Below the pieces are notes generated by a model. It had not been told where the DNA came from, searched no databases, and worked only from the letters and a program-made list of their open reading frames with translations. From positions 1 to 64,000 of the forward strand of contig CANNCS010000001.1 in assembly GCA_947503115.1 (NCBI GenBank): a DNA stretch of 64,000 nucleotides, in the 5' to 3' direction. The position numbers and the translations under genes were made by a program. The DNA comes from an uncultured Marivita sp. (GTDB taxonomy: Bacteria; Pseudomonadota; Alphaproteobacteria; Rhodobacterales; Rhodobacteraceae). Position 1 is the first letter of the stretch. Each line of letters begins with the position of its first letter. Below, piece by piece: positions 17,774 through 25,952 of this stretch.

Positions 17774-17870
17774 TTAAAAAAGCTTTCGATCAAAGAAGAG
17801 ATTGTGGCGAAATTTCGTTTTTTTCCCCTTACTGGCAGAGTGTTGCGGGAAAAGCCCGCCCTAAATATGG

Positions 17871-18962
17871 TCAGATTTTGTCGACAACACTATGAGATTG
17901 GGCGGAATTCTGCGCAGCAAGCCCCATTCGAACAGCCCATGCCCCATCCACTATTGACACCTCTGGCGCTCCACCATTTCGCACCAAATCAAGAAAGCGC
18001 GCGTGCTGGTAAAAGGTCGATCCGTTGTGGTCTCCCGCATCAAGGATCGTCGGATCAACCGGAATGTCGACCGCCTGCGGCCCCTTCGGATGGCGAGGGC
18101 TGATAATCACCTGCGCCACCGGAGGCTCACCCAGATGGGTTGGCCAGAACCGCCCGGGACCGGGAACAAAGGCTTCAATCTTGCCGTTCGGACCGACGGC
18201 GCTGATCTCTTCCTGATATCTGGAGCCCTCGGCATACATACACAATTCCAGCATCGCCCGCGCGCCATTGGCGAAATCGACAATCACATAAGCGCTGTCC
18301 CAGATATCTGGCACCTCGCCGTCGTAAGTCTCGTCCAGATGGTTGACCTCCTGCCCCGCACTTGCCGTCACGCGCACCGGATCGGACCCCAGGATCAGCC
18401 GCATCAGATCAAAGAAGTGACAGCACTTCTCGACCAGTGTGCCCCCGGTGTTGCGATTGAACCGATTCCAGTCGCCGACCTTGTGCAGAAACGGAAAACG
18501 ATGCTCGCGGATGGTGAGCATCTTCACCCCACCCGTGGCGCGCTGAACCTCTTCTGCAAAGGTTTGGACAGGGGGCATATAGCGATATTCCATCGCCACC
18601 CAGATTGGCGCTGGGTAATTGGCCGCAATTGCCTCGACCCGCGCGATGTCGGCAGGATCGGTGTAAAGAGGCTTTTCCATCAACAGCGGCAAAGGGTTCA
18701 GTTCGGCAATCCACTCAAGCGCATCAATGTGACGATGGTTCGGACTGGCCACCAAAAGACAGTCCAGATCATCCCGCGACAGCAGGTCTTCGATCGACGC
18801 CTCCAGTTTGGCATTGGGAGCAATCGCTTTGGCCGCCGCCGCCATGATCTCGTCCGGTTCAAAGATGGCCGCCACCCGAGCGCCGTCCAACAAGGCGATA
18901 TTGCGCAGGTGTTCCTGCCCCATCATGCCGCATCCGATGATGCCGTAATTGATGACTTTCAT
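17871..18962 (-). CDS. Gfo/Idh/MocA-family oxidoreductase
   Basis: A 363-residue NAD(P)-dependent dehydrogenase. The N-terminal Rossmann fold carries GIIGCGMMGQEHLRNIAL (GxGxxG variant) and AAIFEPDE; the family lysine-proline motif is MEKPLYTD near residue 100; the C-terminal beta-sheet domain contains REHRFPFLHKVGDWNRFNRN, VEKCCHFFDLMRLI (catalytic histidine region) and YVIVDFANGARAMLELCMYA. Members oxidise sugars, inositols or sugar acids. It follows the GntR gene on the same strand and lies next to a divergent oxidation/TRAP operon, so it probably acts on the same substrate or a derivative. The exact substrate is not evident. Confidence 0.87.
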   Translation of the reverse strand: MKVINYGIIGCGMMGQEHLRNIALLDGARVAAIFEPDEIMAAAAKAIAPNAKLEASIEDLLSRDDLDCLLVASPNHRHIDALEWIAELNPLPLLMEKPLYTDPADIARVEAIAANYPAPIWVAMEYRYMPPVQTFAEEVQRATGGVKMLTIREHRFPFLHKVGDWNRFNRNTGGTLVEKCCHFFDLMRLILGSDPVRVTASAGQEVNHLDETYDGEVPDIWDSAYVIVDFANGARAMLELCMYAEGSRYQEEISAVGPNGKIEAFVPGPGRFWPTHLGEPPVAQVIISPRHPKGPQAVDIPVDPTILDAGDHNGSTFYQHARFLDLVRNGGAPEVSIVDGAWAVRMGLAAQNSAQSHSVVDKI

Positions 18963-18975
18963 TTTGGTCCTTCAG

Positions 18976-19053
18976 GTGATGCGCGCGACATAGCGCGGCC
19001 TAAGTGATGCGCGCGACATAGCGCGGCCTAAGTGATGCGCGCGACATAGCGCG
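18976..19053. repeat. 28-bp tandem repeat (2.8 copies) covering the end of the GntR gene
   Basis: The unit begins GTGATGCGCGCGACATAGCG and is 28 bp: perfect copies at 18976-19003 and 19004-19031, and a 22-base partial copy at 19032-19053 that is the native coding end (Y-V-A-R-I-T) of the GntR gene. The gene's stop falls in copy 2, so copies 1 and 2 are duplications of its tail in the spacer. Confidence 0.9.
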
Positions 19054-19729
19054 CGACGTCTGTGTTGATCCAGTTCCACGAGGCCTCCGCCGCCTCGCCC
19101 TCGGGGCCGTAACTGACCCGCGTCGCCCGCATGCAGGACTGCCCGGCGGACAGGCCAAAGCTGGCAGGTGCCCAATCTGGTACTCCCGCCAGATCCAGCC
19201 GATCCACCGCCTTGGTGATCCACAGCCCCAGCGATTCTCGGTAATAAAGGTAAAGCGACTCGCGCAACGCCACTGCGTCGATCTGATTGACGTAACTGCC
19301 ATCAAGCCAGATCTCCTCAAGCACTGCAGGCACACCATTCAAACGCCGCAACCGGCGAATCCGGTGGCCGTCCGATGAGGTGCCAAACCCCGGCAAAGCT
19401 TCTGGCTTGGGCAAACGATCCACCGAAAGCAGCTCTGCTGTCGGCAAGCCGCCCCCTTCGATCAACTCGACCCGAAAAAAGGCATATACCGACTGTGTAT
19501 CCTCTTGCGTGCAAACATAATTACCCGACCCCTGCACCCGCTCTAAAAGGCCCAACCCGGTCAATTCATCCAGCGATTTGCGCAGTGTCCCAACGGATAT
19601 CCCAAGGCGCGCCGCCATGTCCCGTTCGGGCGGAAGTCGCTCGCCATCAACCAAGCGGCCAGCCTGAATATCCCGGATCAGCAACTCGCTGATCTGGACA
19701 TATTTCGGCAAGGCGTGGGTGTCGGACAT
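19028..19729 (-). CDS. GntR/HutC-family transcriptional regulator
   Basis: A 233-residue regulator. Residues 10-75 form the winged helix (PKYVQISELLIRDIQAGRLV, LPPERDMAARLGISVGTLRK, GLGLLERVQGSGNYV), and residues 90-230 a UTRA ligand domain (LRRLNGVPAVLEEIWLDGSY, LYLYYRESLGLWITKAVDRL, MRATRVSYGPEGEAAEASWN). UTRA domains bind sugars, sugar phosphates, amino acids or organic acids. It diverges from the monooxygenase gene with 85 bases between, so it is probably the local repressor with an operator in that gap. ATG 19729 (MSDTHALPKYVQ) is at the conserved start. Its last codons and stop lie within a 28-bp tandem duplication. Confidence 0.9.
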   Translation of the reverse strand: MSDTHALPKYVQISELLIRDIQAGRLVDGERLPPERDMAARLGISVGTLRKSLDELTGLGLLERVQGSGNYVCTQEDTQSVYAFFRVELIEGGGLPTAELLSVDRLPKPEALPGFGTSSDGHRIRRLRRLNGVPAVLEEIWLDGSYVNQIDAVALRESLYLYYRESLGLWITKAVDRLDLAGVPDWAPASFGLSAGQSCMRATRVSYGPEGEAAEASWNWINTDVARYVARIT

Positions 19730-19814
19730 TTCTCGCACCAAAAATTGATACACTATTGATCTACATTTTTAGCGATGCTACGCAAGAGGAAATGATGCCT
19801 TCCGGAGACACCTT

Positions 19815-20969
19815 ATGACCATCGTGCCGATCACCTCCCCCGACCTCGACGCGGTAGAGGTCTCGTGGTTTGCGGCGCTGTGTTCAGATGATTACGAATT
19901 CCTCGGCGTGCCGGATGGCACCCTGCGATCAAGTTTTGCGCATTGCTCGTCGATCGTGAAAGAGGCCGAAGCGCAGGGCTTCCGCAACATCCTGTGCCCG
20001 TCGTCTTATCAGGTGGGTCAGGACACCCTGTCCTTTGTCGCAGGCTGCGCGCCAATCACCGACAAGATCAACATGCTCGCCGCCGTGCGTTGCGGGGAGA
20101 TGCAGCCGATCATGCTGGCCCGCACCATCGCCACGCTGGATCACATGCTTGAAGGGCGACTGACGGTGAACATCATCTCGTCGGATTTCCCGGGCGAAAA
20201 GGAAGACAGCAAGCTGCGTTACCAGCGGTCGCGCGAAGTGGTCGAGATCCTCAAACAGGCGTGGACGCAAGGCGAGATCACCTACAAGGGCGATGTCTAC
20301 AACTTCGAAGGCCTGACTACCGATCCGGCAGTTCCCTACCAAACGAACGGTCCACTACTTTATTTCGGCGGCTATTCCCCCGACGCGCTGGAGCTATGCG
20401 GTCAGCATTGCGACGTTTACCTGATGTGGCCCGAACCAAAAGAAGCGCTGGCGCAGCGGATGAAAGACGTGAACGCGGTGGCCGAACGCTATGGCCGAAC
20501 GCTGGACTACGGGCTGCGCGTGCATGTGATTGTGCGCGACACCGAGGCCGAGGCCCGCGAATACGCGCAGCACATCGCCAGCAAGCTGGACGACGAACAG
20601 GGCAAGACGATCCGCGAGCGCGCGCTGGATGCGACCTCGTTGGGGGTGTCACATCAGTCGAAGAACCGCGAACTGGCGGATATGGAAGGGTTCGTGGAAC
20701 CGCATCTGTGGACCGGTGTGGGGCGCGCGCGGTCAGGTTGCGGCGCGGCTCTTGTTGGATCCACTGATCAGGTGCTCAGCGAACTTGAGCAATACCAGAA
20801 GATGGGCATCCGGGCATTTATCCTGTCGGGGTATCCGCATCTGGACGAATGTCGCCATTTCGGCAGCCGCGTCTTGCCGCAGCTGAAGACCGTTCAACTG
20901 AACGAAGCGTATGGACGCGTCCCGAACGGAACCCCGATGACACCACTAGGCGCGGGAGAACGCCGGTGA
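19815..20969 (+). CDS. LLM-class FMNH2-dependent monooxygenase (SsuD-like)
   Basis: A 384-residue bacterial luciferase-like TIM barrel of the alkanesulfonate-monooxygenase branch. Features include VSWFAALCSDDYEFLG at the N-terminus, CSSIVKEAEAQGFRNILCPS, MLARTIATLDHMLEGRLTVN, ISSDFPGEKED, YQRSREVVEILKQAWTQGEI and LLYFGGYSPDALELCGQHCD. SsuD-type enzymes use FMNH2 and O2 to convert a sulfonate to an aldehyde plus sulfite. The flavin reductase two genes downstream would supply FMNH2, and an aldo/keto reductase follows directly. This triad matches the sulfoquinovose monooxygenase gene set, so it may desulfonate sulfoquinovose or a similar sulfonate; that substrate is inferred. GGAG lies seven bases before the ATG. 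Confidence 0.85.
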   Translation: MTIVPITSPDLDAVEVSWFAALCSDDYEFLGVPDGTLRSSFAHCSSIVKEAEAQGFRNILCPSSYQVGQDTLSFVAGCAPITDKINMLAAVRCGEMQPIMLARTIATLDHMLEGRLTVNIISSDFPGEKEDSKLRYQRSREVVEILKQAWTQGEITYKGDVYNFEGLTTDPAVPYQTNGPLLYFGGYSPDALELCGQHCDVYLMWPEPKEALAQRMKDVNAVAERYGRTLDYGLRVHVIVRDTEAEAREYAQHIASKLDDEQGKTIRERALDATSLGVSHQSKNRELADMEGFVEPHLWTGVGRARSGCGAALVGSTDQVLSELEQYQKMGIRAFILSGYPHLDECRHFGSRVLPQLKTVQLNEAYGRVPNGTPMTPLGAGERR

Positions 20970-21010
20970 TCGTTCATCCCACTTCACCAGAATTTAATGG
21001 GTCGGGTACA

Positions 21011-21029
21011 GATTCTTCTGCGAAGAATC
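21011..21029. other. Hairpin between monooxygenase and reductase genes
   Basis: Perfect 8-bp stem GATTCTTC/GAAGAATC with loop TGC, about 40 bases after the monooxygenase stop. It has the same GA...TTC/GAA...TC form as the hairpins at 4926-4979. With no T tract it may be an mRNA-stability or partial-termination structure inside the operon. Confidence 0.5.
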
Positions 21030-21090
21030 GGGCGCCGGGCACAACGGACACGACACTCCGAACGAAACTCGAAAAGACACAAGGATGACC

Positions 21091-21978
21091 ATGGACCGCG
21101 TAAAACTCAACGACACCCTTGAAATGAGCCGCCTTGTCTATGGCATGTGGCGGCTGGGTGACGATGCCGACACCAGCGTGGACCACATCCGCAACAAGAT
21201 CAGCGCTTGCCTTGATCAAGGCATCACCACGATGGATCAGGCAGATATCTACGGCGGCTATGAGGCCGAGGAAATTCTTGGCACCGCGCTCACACCCGAG
21301 CTACGCAATCAGATCGAAATCGTCACCAAATGCGACATCGTGGCCCCCGTCGGTCGTTATGCCGAAGCAAAGGTCAAATACTACGACACGTCCCGCGCGC
21401 ATATCCTGTCTTCGGTCGACCATTCTTTGCGTCTGATGAAGATCGATCACATTGACCTTCTGTTGATCCACCGCCCCGACCCGCTGATGGACCACCACGA
21501 GACGGGTGCCGCGCTGGACGAGGTTGTGGCCAGCGGAAAGGTCCGCGCCGTCGGTGTGTCGAACTTCCGTCCGTGGGATTGGGAATTGCTGCAATCGGGT
21601 ATGAAAACACCACTGGTCACCAACCAGATCGAAATCAGCTTACTGCACCACGCGCCGTTCACCAATGGCGACATCGCGTTCCACCAGCAAAACGGCCAAC
21701 CGCCGATGGCGTGGTCACCTTTGGGTGGTGGCGCCTTGTTCGACACCAAGTTGTCTGGCCTACACGGAGCGCTGCAAAACATCGCGACGGAGCATAACGT
21801 TGAAATCGCGGCGGTTGCAGTCGCTTGGCTCTTGGCGCATCCCGCCCGCATTCTACCTGTCCTCGGCACCAACAATCTGGACCGCATCGCCCGTATCGGA
21901 GATGCTGCCAACATACAGATCGACCGGGAGACATGGTTTGACCTTTACACCCACGCCCTTGGCCATGAAGTGGCCTGA
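21091..21978 (+). CDS. Aldo/keto reductase (SmoB/YdhF-like)
   Basis: A 295-residue (beta/alpha)8 NADPH-dependent reductase. The catalytic tetrad is visible: D and Y in MDQADIYGGYEAEEILG, K in IEIVTKCDI, and H in IDLLLIHRPDPLMDHHETG. Cofactor-binding sequence is VAVAWLLAHPARILPVLGTN. The overall pattern resembles the 6-oxo-glucose reductase SmoB of the sulfo-SMO pathway, as I recall it, and E. coli YdhF; assignment to SmoB is inference supported by the monooxygenase/flavin-reductase neighbours. The frame has two close starts (21085 and 21091); AAGG lies at the right distance for 21091. It is followed 8 bases later by the flavin reductase. Confidence 0.85.
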   Translation: MDRVKLNDTLEMSRLVYGMWRLGDDADTSVDHIRNKISACLDQGITTMDQADIYGGYEAEEILGTALTPELRNQIEIVTKCDIVAPVGRYAEAKVKYYDTSRAHILSSVDHSLRLMKIDHIDLLLIHRPDPLMDHHETGAALDEVVASGKVRAVGVSNFRPWDWELLQSGMKTPLVTNQIEISLLHHAPFTNGDIAFHQQNGQPPMAWSPLGGGALFDTKLSGLHGALQNIATEHNVEIAAVAVAWLLAHPARILPVLGTNNLDRIARIGDAANIQIDRETWFDLYTHALGHEVA

Positions 21979-21986
21979 GACACGCG

Positions 21987-22493
21987 ATGAACGCCTTGAC
22001 GCATAGTTTTGACCCCGCACAGGACAACAGCCGCGAGTTTCGCGCGGCCCTTGGCCGTTTTGGAACCGGAGTTACGGTCATCACATGCGATGCGGGCGAC
22101 GGCCCTTTGGGCATCACCGCCAACAGCTTTGCCAGCGTGTCGCTTGACCCACCTTTGGTGCTGTGGTCGCCGGCCAAATCTTCGAGCCGATATCCGTTCT
22201 TCATGGCAGCAGATCATTTCGCGATCCACGTCGTAGGCGCCGAACAGGCGGGCCTGTGCACCGCCTTTGCCCGAAACGGCAATCCCTTTGACGATTTCGA
22301 TTGGGAAATGGGCGAACATAACGTCCCGCTGCTGAACGGCTGTCTAAGCCGGTTCGAATGCACCAAGACCGCCGAGCATGATGGCGGGGACCATACTATT
22401 ATTATCGCGCGAGTGCGCCGGGTGACCACGCGGGAAGGAGACCCGCTTTTGTTTTACAGCGGCCGCTACGGGGGATTTACTGAAGCGACATAA
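21987..22493 (+). CDS. Flavin reductase family protein (FMN reductase partner)
   Basis: A 168-residue protein of the HpaC/DIM6 flavin reductase-like group, with FRAALGRFGTGVTVITCDAG, PLGITANSFASVSLDPPLVL, SSRYPFFMAADHFAIHVVG and DHTIIIARVRRVTTREGDPL. Such enzymes reduce free FMN or FAD with NAD(P)H and pass it to a two-component monooxygenase. The luciferase-type monooxygenase two genes upstream is the obvious partner. It is 8 bases after the aldo/keto reductase and 70 bases before the TRAP genes, so probably in the same transcript. Confidence 0.87.
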   Translation: MNALTHSFDPAQDNSREFRAALGRFGTGVTVITCDAGDGPLGITANSFASVSLDPPLVLWSPAKSSSRYPFFMAADHFAIHVVGAEQAGLCTAFARNGNPFDDFDWEMGEHNVPLLNGCLSRFECTKTAEHDGGDHTIIIARVRRVTTREGDPLLFYSGRYGGFTEAT

Positions 22494-22563
22494 ACTGCCC
22501 CGATAAAACACAACAAGCGGGGCCACCGGCGGGGAGGCCGGTGTGGGACTGGGAGGAGGCCTG

Positions 22564-23142
22564 ATGGCCATTTTGCTCTGGCTGTTGAAGCCATTGGAAG
22601 TTGTGCTCGACATAGTTTTGCGTTTTGGGCGCTGGATCGCAATTGTCGCGATCGGCCTGATGGTGTGTGCGATCCTTCTGCAGGTCTTTTTTCGCTACGT
22701 TTTGGGCAATGCTTTGCCATGGCCCGAAGAGGCGGCGATTTTCCTGATGCTTTGGATGACCGCTGTTATCGCCCCCTCGGCCTATCGACGGGGTGGGTTT
22801 GTGGCGCTTGAAATCCTGTCCTCTGCTCTGTCCAAGCGCGGAGCAGCGCTGCTGGCGCTAGTGTTACTGCTGATCTCGGGTGTGGTGCTTTATATTGGCG
22901 CGCAGATGGGGCTGACCGAGATGAATGGTCTTGCGGGTAAATTCAAAAGCGCCTCACTGAAATACCCCACTGCCGATGGCTGGGCGAAGATGCCCAACTC
23001 CTGGCAGATCGCTTCCCTGGTGTTTGGTCTGTGGATGCTTTTTCTCGTCAATATCGAATTGATCCTGCGCAACATTATCACATTGGCCGGAGGGGAGGAC
23101 CGCTTGCGCTCCAACCTCGATGCCGAATTGACGGCGGAGTAA
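22564..23142 (+). CDS. TRAP transporter small permease (DctQ type)
   Basis: A 192-residue membrane protein with four hydrophobic segments at about residues 15-40, 55-75, 90-115 and 140-165. The DctQ signature VFFRYVLGNALPWPEEAAIF is clear, followed by MTAVIAPSAYRRGGFVALE. It pairs with the large permease to drive Na+-coupled uptake of a substrate delivered by the binding protein. ATG 22564 follows GGAGGAGG by a few bases, so the in-frame GTG at 22543 is less likely. The large permease begins 4 bases after its stop. Confidence 0.9.
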   Translation: MAILLWLLKPLEVVLDIVLRFGRWIAIVAIGLMVCAILLQVFFRYVLGNALPWPEEAAIFLMLWMTAVIAPSAYRRGGFVALEILSSALSKRGAALLALVLLLISGVVLYIGAQMGLTEMNGLAGKFKSASLKYPTADGWAKMPNSWQIASLVFGLWMLFLVNIELILRNIITLAGGEDRLRSNLDAELTAE

Positions 23143-23146
23143 GCCG

Positions 23147-24436
23147 ATGCTGGTCTGGTTCCTTCCTCTTTTCCTGCTGTTCCTGATGGTCGGTCTGCCG
23201 GTGTTTTTCGGAATGCTGGCCGCACCGGGCATCCTGCTTTGGCTCAACGGTCAAGACCGCGACCTGATCCTGCTTTACCGTAATGTCTATAACGGCATGG
23301 CCAGCTTTCCGCTGATGGCGATCCCATTCTTCATGCTGGCTGGCGAATTGATGAACCGGGGCGGCATCACCATGCGGCTTGTGGAATTCAGCCAAGCCAT
23401 GATGGGCCATTTCCGGGGCGGGCTGGCGCATGTGAACGTGCTCTCCTCGATGCTGTTCGCGGGTCTGTCCGGCTCTGCCGTCGCGGACACCTCGGCACTG
23501 GGATCAATGCTGATTCCGGCGATGGAAAAAGAAGGCTATACCCGCAAATTCGCCGCTGCGATCACTGCGGCGAGTTCGGTGATCGGCCCGATCATCCCGC
23601 CTTCGGGCATCATGATCATCTATGCTTACGTCATGGGCGAAAGCGTGGCCGCGCTGTTCCTTGCAGGTATCGTACCCGGTATCCTTGTTGGCCTAGGGCT
23701 GATGATCATGGTCAAGATCATGGCCGATAAATATGACTTCCCCGCCTCGCGCGCCAAGGCAAGCTGGGGCGAACGAGGCAATGCCTCGCTCAAGGCGTTC
23801 TTCCCGCTGATGACCCCTGTCATTATCCTGGGCGGTATCCTTGGTGGGGTCTTCACCCCGACAGAAGCCGCCGCCGTTGCTGTAGGCTACGCGATCATCA
23901 TCGGTATGTTCGTTCTCAACACACTCAAGATCAAAGACCTCCCGGACGTGTTCATGCGCGCCGCCATGACATCGGCCACGGTGTTGTTACTGGTGGGTGC
24001 GGCCATGGCGTTCAAGACGGTGGTGTCGCTGTCGCACACACCAGAAATTCTTGCCGAGTTTGTACTTGGACTGAGCGAGAACCCGTTGATCCTCCTGTTC
24101 CTGATCAACCTGCTGCTGTTCGTCGTCGGGATGTTCCTCGACGCGGGTCCGGCGATCATTATCCTTGGTCCAATCCTCGGGCCGATCTTTGTCGACCTTG
24201 GCGTCGATCCAATTCACTTTGCCATCATCATGTCGGTCAACCTGACCGTGGGGCTGGCCACGCCGCCGATGGGCCTCGTGCTCTTCGTGGCATCCTCGGT
24301 GTCCGGCGAACGGGTCGAGACCATTTCCAAGGCGATCCTGCCGTTCCTTTTCATCGAAATCGTCGTGATCTTCCTGATCACCTTCGTTCCAGAAATTTCA
24401 ATGACCATTCCGCGACTGACCGGGTTTGCGGACTGA
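23147..24436 (+). CDS. TRAP transporter large permease (DctM type)
   Basis: A 429-residue membrane protein with about 12 hydrophobic segments. Typical motifs are FPLMAIPFFMLAGELMNRGG, HVNVLSSMLFAGLSGSAVAD, AITAASSVIGPIIPPSGIMI, GGVFTPTEAAAVAVGYAII and VNLTVGLATPPMGLVLFVA. Full length for the family. It forms the transport channel of the tripartite system encoded at 22564-25553. It starts 4 bases after the small permease and precedes the binding-protein gene by 58 bases. Confidence 0.94.
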   Translation: MLVWFLPLFLLFLMVGLPVFFGMLAAPGILLWLNGQDRDLILLYRNVYNGMASFPLMAIPFFMLAGELMNRGGITMRLVEFSQAMMGHFRGGLAHVNVLSSMLFAGLSGSAVADTSALGSMLIPAMEKEGYTRKFAAAITAASSVIGPIIPPSGIMIIYAYVMGESVAALFLAGIVPGILVGLGLMIMVKIMADKYDFPASRAKASWGERGNASLKAFFPLMTPVIILGGILGGVFTPTEAAAVAVGYAIIIGMFVLNTLKIKDLPDVFMRAAMTSATVLLLVGAAMAFKTVVSLSHTPEILAEFVLGLSENPLILLFLINLLLFVVGMFLDAGPAIIILGPILGPIFVDLGVDPIHFAIIMSVNLTVGLATPPMGLVLFVASSVSGERVETISKAILPFLFIEIVVIFLITFVPEISMTIPRLTGFAD

Positions 24437-24494
24437 CACCTGCGGGTCACATGACCCGTGTAACCGACCATAGAAAGCAACAGGGAGAATACTC

Positions 24495-25553
24495 ATGCTC
24501 AAAGGTCTTACCACAGCGGCCCTGACCGCAGCACTGCTCGCAGGCAGCGCCATCACCGCAGCAGCGCAGGATTTCACCATCCGCGCCACCGCGAACTCGA
24601 ACGAAAACGACGAAGACTATGACGGACTCGTGGTCTTCAAGAACCATGTCGAAAACGCCTCCAACGGCCGTATCGCGGTGGAATTGTTCATCGGCACGCA
24701 GCTTTGTTCGGGCGGCGCGGAATGTCTGCAGGGTGTGTCCGACGGCTCTATTGACGTGTTCGTGACCACCTCGGGCGGTGCTGCAGGCATCTTCCCATAC
24801 GTTCAGGTGCTTGACCTGCCGTACCTGATGTCAGACGACCGCGTGGCAGAACACGTGCTGTCGGGCGACTTCACCCGCACCATGCGCAACATGGCACTGG
24901 AAGACAGCGGCGACACGATCCGCATCATGACCATCGGCAACACCGGCGGCTGGCGCAACTTTGCCAACACAAAGCGCCGGGTGCAGATGCCATCCGACCT
25001 TGAGGGTCTCAAGATCCGCACCGTGGTTGCTGACCTGCCGCAGGAAGTTGTGAAAACGCTTGGCGCAGCCCCGACGCCGATCAGCTGGCCGGAACTGTTC
25101 ACTTCATTCCAGACAGGTGTGGTTGACGGGTCCAAGAACGGCATCACCGACATCATGGGCATGAAGTTCCCGGATGCAGGCCTGAAATACGTCACCTTGG
25201 ACGGGCACGCCTACATGGGTGCGATCTGGGTGATGAACAACGAAAAGTTCATGGGTATGCCCGAAGACATGCGCCGCGTTGTGGTCGATGGCTTTGCAGC
25301 GCTCCAGCAGGCGACATTCGCATCGCCCAAGCGCAAGTCGATCCAAGCGTATCAGGACTTCGTCGCAGGCGGTGGTGACCTTTATGTGCCGACACCTGAC
25401 GAAAAGGCAGCCTTCCGCGATGCGGCGGCACCGGTGTTTGACTGGTTCCAGGCAAATGTCGATGGCGGCCCGGCGATCTTTGACGCGTTGACCAAGGCGG
25501 TTGAAGCGGCCGAAGCCGATCTGGCAGCGGAATACGAAGCCGACCTGAACTGA
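24495..25553 (+). CDS. TRAP transporter substrate-binding protein (DctP type)
   Basis: A 352-residue periplasmic protein with a Sec signal peptide cleaved after AITAAAQ. DctP-fold motifs are LVVFKNHVENASNGRIAVEL, GVSDGSIDVFVTTSGGAAGI, DLPYLMSDDRVAEHVLSGDF, the arginine-bearing LEGLKIRTVVADL, WPELFTSFQTGVVDGSKNGI and KYVTLDGHAYMGAIWVMNNE. In DctP proteins the arginine of this third motif usually pairs with a carboxylate of the ligand; here it follows GLKIR, so an anionic ligand is expected. The neighbours suggest a sulfonated sugar or organosulfonate, but sequence alone does not fix the ligand. It ends the operon before a strong terminator. Confidence 0.92.
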   Translation: MLKGLTTAALTAALLAGSAITAAAQDFTIRATANSNENDEDYDGLVVFKNHVENASNGRIAVELFIGTQLCSGGAECLQGVSDGSIDVFVTTSGGAAGIFPYVQVLDLPYLMSDDRVAEHVLSGDFTRTMRNMALEDSGDTIRIMTIGNTGGWRNFANTKRRVQMPSDLEGLKIRTVVADLPQEVVKTLGAAPTPISWPELFTSFQTGVVDGSKNGITDIMGMKFPDAGLKYVTLDGHAYMGAIWVMNNEKFMGMPEDMRRVVVDGFAALQQATFASPKRKSIQAYQDFVAGGGDLYVPTPDEKAAFRDAAAPVFDWFQANVDGGPAIFDALTKAVEAAEADLAAEYEADLN

Positions 25554-25574
25554 TCAGGATTGGAACAGATGAAG

Positions 25575-25603
25575 GGCCTCGGAGGAAACTCCGGGGCCTT
25601 TTT
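25575..25603 (+). terminator. Rho-independent terminator after the TRAP operon
   Basis: A 10-bp stem (GGCCTCGGAG / CTCCGGGGCC, one G-T pair) with loop GAAA and a following TTTTT, 22 bases after the binding-protein stop. It is the clearest intrinsic terminator of this operon. Confidence 0.85.
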
Positions 25604-25952
25604 CATGCGCGTTTTTGATCCGGTCGAGACCTGCCCCGCCGGTTCGTTTCAAACCAAGCGTCGTCTTGGCATATTTATAAAAAAGAGAAGAAGCGGCGCC
25701 GCCCTTATGGGCCTGACGGTTCTCTTATCTGCAGGGGTGTCCCCCGGGACCTGTGCCCGTGTCAGGGCATTCGTGAAACCGGTTTCTCATGGTCGCCCCT
25801 TTCGGGGATCAAGAGAGTGTCAGGTTGTCGTGTCGCGGCATGGGAGTGACCCTTCCCGCTCAAAAGCTTTTGTGGCGGCAGGTATGCCGGAGAGCGGTTT
25901 AACGATTGGGTAACCGTGCGTTCGGTGACCGCTCCGCCGCCGGCAACACAGG
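25604..25952. other. Intergenic region after the TRAP operon
   Basis: 349 bases without a convincing gene, between the TRAP terminator and the 3' end of the convergent alcohol dehydrogenase. It contains copy 4 of the A-rich 3' element (25669-25695). Confidence 0.6.
25669..25695 (+). repeat. Dispersed 3' element, copy 4
   Basis: GGCATATTTAT followed by AAAAAAGAGAAGAAGC, then GGCGCCGCC, about 115 bases after the TRAP binding-protein gene and in its orientation. It is the most divergent copy (TTG replaced by TGG; AGAG insertion). Confidence 0.5.

Noticed and set aside
18976..19053. CRISPR-like direct repeats
   Set aside because: Copies are head-to-tail without spacers and derive from the end of the GntR gene.
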